From Thermohalobaculum sp039026295 (GTDB taxonomy: Bacteria; Pseudomonadota; Alphaproteobacteria; Rhodobacterales; Rhodobacteraceae): a stretch of DNA of 8,736 nt. Numbering within the stretch: the first letter of the stretch is position 1; every line of letters begins with the position of its first letter. Both the position numbers and the translations under genes were made by a program. Positions 6,097-8,736 of this stretch are shown here, in pieces. The DNA lies in contig JBCCMP010000205.1 of NCBI GenBank assembly GCA_039026295.1, positions 1 through 8,736 of the forward strand, written 5' to 3'. Under the pieces are notes generated by a model. It was not told the DNA's origin. It did no database searches and saw only the letters and a program-made list of their open reading frames with translations.

Positions 6097-8736
6097 GCGC
6101 TGCCAATGTGTTTGCAATACCGCCCGGCGCAGACTTCGCTGCGGAATTTGCCGACGGGTATCACCGGCGATGTGCTTCGCTGCCAATGGCCGTGCAGGCA
6201 GAGACGATTGTTTTCGTAAACACCGCCCGGGCATTTACTGACCTGCAAACGGCGCTGGCTGATCGAGCGGATGGCCCATGCATCCTGCCGCGCTTCATCC
6301 TGATTCAGGATCTGGCCGACGACTCAATCCTGAACCTGCAGATCCCACCGTCCGTTCCCGCAACGCGGCGTCACCTGACGTTGATCCGACTGGTCGAGGC
6401 GTTCCTGATCAACCGCCAGTCCAGCGGAGCGCCGGTTGCGCCAACCACTGCAGCACCAGATATGGCAGAGGCCCTGGGCTTCCTGATCGACCAGTTCCAC
6501 GACTCCGGGATTTCAGAGGACAGCCTCAATCACGCCCTTCGCGGTTTTGATCTGCAAGAAAGCTCGGCCAATCACTGGCAGGACTTGATGCGGTTCATTG
6601 ACATCGTTCGCCAAGAATGGCCGAAGGCACGCGCAGAACACAGTGCTGATGCTCTGGATGCACGCGAGCAACAGCGCAGAGCCGTGGCGGTGTTGACCGA
6701 CCGCTGGGCGGTCGACCCGCCGAAGATGCCAGTCCTTGTCGCCGGATCAACTGGATCAGTCGCCTCGACCGCGGATCTGATGGCCGCGGTTGCACGATTG
6801 CCGAAAGGCATGGTTGTCCTGCCGGGCTTCACACCTGAAATCGAGCCAGAAATATGGGAAAGATCAGGTCCTGATCATCCTGTCGGCCCGTTCAAGATGT
6901 TCATGGACAAACTCGATCTGCTTCCATCTGACATCCGTGTTTGGCACGAAAGCGATCAGAATGATCGTCGCGACGTACTGAACCAGGCGCTTCGCCCAGC
7001 CCCGGTAACCGATGCTTGGCATTCAGTCGGGGCGACGTTGAAGGAGAGAGCATCTACAGGGACGACAAGTATGTCGCTGATAGAAGCCCCGTCCCCGCGT
7101 CACGAAGCCTCTGCTATCGCAGTGGCCGCGCGCGAGGCGCTTGAATGCCCGGGTGAACGGGTCACGGTGATCACACCGGACGCTGAACTCGCACGTCAGG
7201 TTGCAGTTGCACTCGAGCGGTTTGGCATTACTGCGGACGATACGATCGGACGGCCCCTCTCAGCCTCGCCGCCAGGCGTTTTGATGCAGTTGATCCTTGC
7301 TGTCGCCGAAGGGTCGGCCGACTCGGTGGCGATCTCTGCCTTTCTGCAACATCCGCTAATGCGGGGCGGCATGGATCGCGCTGCCCATCTTGGGTTCGGG
7401 CGGCGCTATGAAATGACCGTATTGCGCGGGCGGGAAACGCATACAGTTGCGGCTGTGGGGCGTTTGCCACCTCTGCCAGCAGATCTTCCAAGCCATGATG
7501 AGCTTGCAGCTTGGCTGTCCGGGATAAATGGCGCACTGGCGCCTATGGCGGATGCACTCAAAATCGGCGCCCCCCTGTCTGACCTGCTGACTATTCACAG
7601 TGCTGCTGCCCGCCAGCTGACCGACCCTGCAAACGGGATGCCACCAGAGGCGTTCCAACAAGATACCGGCGAAGCACTGGATCGCTTCCTGGAAGATGTC
7701 ATGAAGCACGCTGACGCTTTCGGTGATGCCCGGGTAAATGACTACCGCACGCTGCTGACCGGCCTGATGCGTGGTCAGCAATTGAGGCCAAGGCCCCGCG
7801 AGGCACATCGCAGAGTTGCGATTGTCGGGATTCGTGAAGCCCGGCTGGAAAACGCCGAAACAGTCATTGTGGCCGGGCTGAACGATGGGCAATGGCCAGC
7901 AGCGCCGGATCCCGGTCCCTGGCTCAGCCGTCCGATGTACGCCGCACTCGGCCTGCCAATGCCCGAGCGTACGATCGGACTGGCCGCACATGACTTTCTG
8001 CAGGCCGCATGCAGACCAAAGGTTGTCCTTTCCCGATCGGTGCGTGCTGACGGTGCACCAACGGTCGCATCGCGCTGGCTGGTCCGGCTGGAGACGCTTT
8101 TGACCGGTATCGGTGCCGCAGAGATGTGGTCTGCCATGCAGGGGCGCGGGCAGCGATATCTTGCGCTCGGCAGGATGGACGACGTCCCTGAGACAAGCGT
8201 GCCTCGTGCAGAGCGGCCCAGGCCAGTACCGCCGCGACACGCGATCCCTGATCGCTTGTCGGTGACGCAAATCGAAACTCTGGTTCGCGATGCATACGCG
8301 GTCTATGCCCGTCACATTCTGAAACTTCGACCGGTCGAGCCGCTGGGGCGCCGACCCGATGCCCGCGAGCGGGGCACGGTTCTTCACGAAATCCTCGAAA
8401 GCTTCATTCGCCAATCCGACCCGTGGCCGGGGCGGGATATTGCGCGGGATCTGCTGGGCAAGATTGCCGACGACAAACTTGCGGAAGCCGACCTGCCGCC
8501 TGATCTCATGCGGATCTGGCGATCGCGGGTTGAACGATTTGCAGATTGGTTCCTGAAGCAAGAGGATGCGAGACGCCAGACCAATGAACCGATGGCAGTC
8601 GAGGTGCCGGGCGAGATGGCAATGCGGCTGCCTGGCGGCGACTTCACCATCAGTGCAAAGGCCGACCGGATTGACAGGCTGCCCGGCGGTGCCGCGATCT
8701 ACGATTACAAAACCGGGGCACCACCCCGCGAGAAGC
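6093..8736 (+). CDS. addB: Double-strand break repair protein AddB, alphaproteobacterial type (3'-truncated)
   Basis: AddB is the second nuclease/scaffold subunit of the AddAB helicase-nuclease, which resects double-strand breaks and loads RecA for recombination. The frame runs from ATG 6093 to the window edge without a stop: 881 residues, perhaps 100 short of the family's usual length. The N-terminus has FAIPPGADFAAEF, matching the alphaproteobacterial form, and I see no Walker A motif. Family blocks follow: VAGSTGS at 216-222 with MVVLPGF downstream, AGLNDGQWP at 594-602, PWLSRP and LGLPMPERTIGLAAHDF at about 607-635. The C-terminal RecB-type PD-(D/E)xK nuclease shows VRDAYAVYAR at 731-740, GTVLHEIL with His765, AKADRID at 856-861 and YDYKTG at 870-875 with Asp871 and Lys873. 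The nuclease site therefore appears intact as far as it is visible. The start overlaps the murU stop by four bases. addA is expected next but lies outside the window. Confidence 0.94.
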   Translation, partial: MSAANVFAIPPGADFAAEFADGYHRRCASLPMAVQAETIVFVNTARAFTDLQTALADRADGPCILPRFILIQDLADDSILNLQIPPSVPATRRHLTLIRLVEAFLINRQSSGAPVAPTTAAPDMAEALGFLIDQFHDSGISEDSLNHALRGFDLQESSANHWQDLMRFIDIVRQEWPKARAEHSADALDAREQQRRAVAVLTDRWAVDPPKMPVLVAGSTGSVASTADLMAAVARLPKGMVVLPGFTPEIEPEIWERSGPDHPVGPFKMFMDKLDLLPSDIRVWHESDQNDRRDVLNQALRPAPVTDAWHSVGATLKERASTGTTSMSLIEAPSPRHEASAIAVAAREALECPGERVTVITPDAELARQVAVALERFGITADDTIGRPLSASPPGVLMQLILAVAEGSADSVAISAFLQHPLMRGGMDRAAHLGFGRRYEMTVLRGRETHTVAAVGRLPPLPADLPSHDELAAWLSGINGALAPMADALKIGAPLSDLLTIHSAAARQLTDPANGMPPEAFQQDTGEALDRFLEDVMKHADAFGDARVNDYRTLLTGLMRGQQLRPRPREAHRRVAIVGIREARLENAETVIVAGLNDGQWPAAPDPGPWLSRPMYAALGLPMPERTIGLAAHDFLQAACRPKVVLSRSVRADGAPTVASRWLVRLETLLTGIGAAEMWSAMQGRGQRYLALGRMDDVPETSVPRAERPRPVPPRHAIPDRLSVTQIETLVRDAYAVYARHILKLRPVEPLGRRPDARERGTVLHEILESFIRQSDPWPGRDIARDLLGKIADDKLAEADLPPDLMRIWRSRVERFADWFLKQEDARRQTNEPMAVEVPGEMAMRLPGGDFTISAKADRIDRLPGGAAIYDYKTGAPPREK

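Noticed and set aside
6278..6981. Short + strand frames at 6278-6550 and 6790-6981
   Set aside because: They are out-of-frame within addB and have no recognisable content; the addB frame is continuous across both.
7356..8561. Open reading frame of about 400 codons on the - strand
   Set aside because: It lies wholly antisense to addB, whose + strand frame carries many recognisable AddB motifs. The translation is rich in Arg, Cys, His and Pro with no recognisable domain, typical of a shadow frame in GC-rich DNA.
1..8736. Mobile element, prophage, CRISPR array, toxin-antitoxin or defence system
   Set aside because: No transposase, integrase, terminal inverted repeats, regularly spaced repeats or toxin-like small genes were found on either strand. 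AddB here is in its housekeeping context, not a defence island.

Overview
The window looks like core chromosome of an alphaproteobacterium, most likely Rhodobacterales (Roseobacter/Rhodobacter group). The support is a RegB/PrrB-type redox sensor kinase, an alphaproteobacterial-type AddB, and a PAS-domain pseudokinase that sits directly upstream of tsaE-amgK-murU-addB. Base composition is moderately GC-rich. All genes lie on the + strand, and I see no mobile element, phage gene, CRISPR array, tRNA or rRNA.

Layout. (1) 1-1297: 3' part of a RegB/PrrB/ActS-family histidine kinase, with its N-terminus outside the window. (2) 1298-1400: the only substantial intergenic gap, holding a plausible sigma70-type promoter and a Shine-Dalgarno sequence. 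(3) 1401-3770: a large membrane-anchored multi-PAS protein with a degenerate kinase-like C-terminus, probably a DivL-type pseudokinase. (4) 3846-4343: TsaE, the tRNA t6A ATPase. (5) 4340-5395: an AmgK-like sugar kinase. (6) 5392-6096: a MurU-like nucleotidyltransferase. (7) 6093 to the right edge: AddB, open to the end of the window and therefore 3'-truncated. The right 2.6 kb is this single gene.

The last four genes are joined by three consecutive ATGA stop/start overlaps (4340, 5392, 6093), so tsaE-amgK-murU-addB is almost certainly one translationally coupled operon. The DivL-like gene is probably its first member, read from the promoter in the 1298-1400 gap. Functionally the operon mixes cell-cycle signalling (DivL-like), tRNA modification (TsaE), recycling of cell-wall amino sugars to UDP-MurNAc (AmgK and MurU) and double-strand-break repair (AddB, with AddA expected just downstream). 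The RegB gene upstream handles redox control and is probably a separate transcription unit.

I did not find a clearly new system. The most unusual item is the DivL-like protein, whose kinase core has lost the phosphoacceptor His motif and the ATP-binding glycine boxes.
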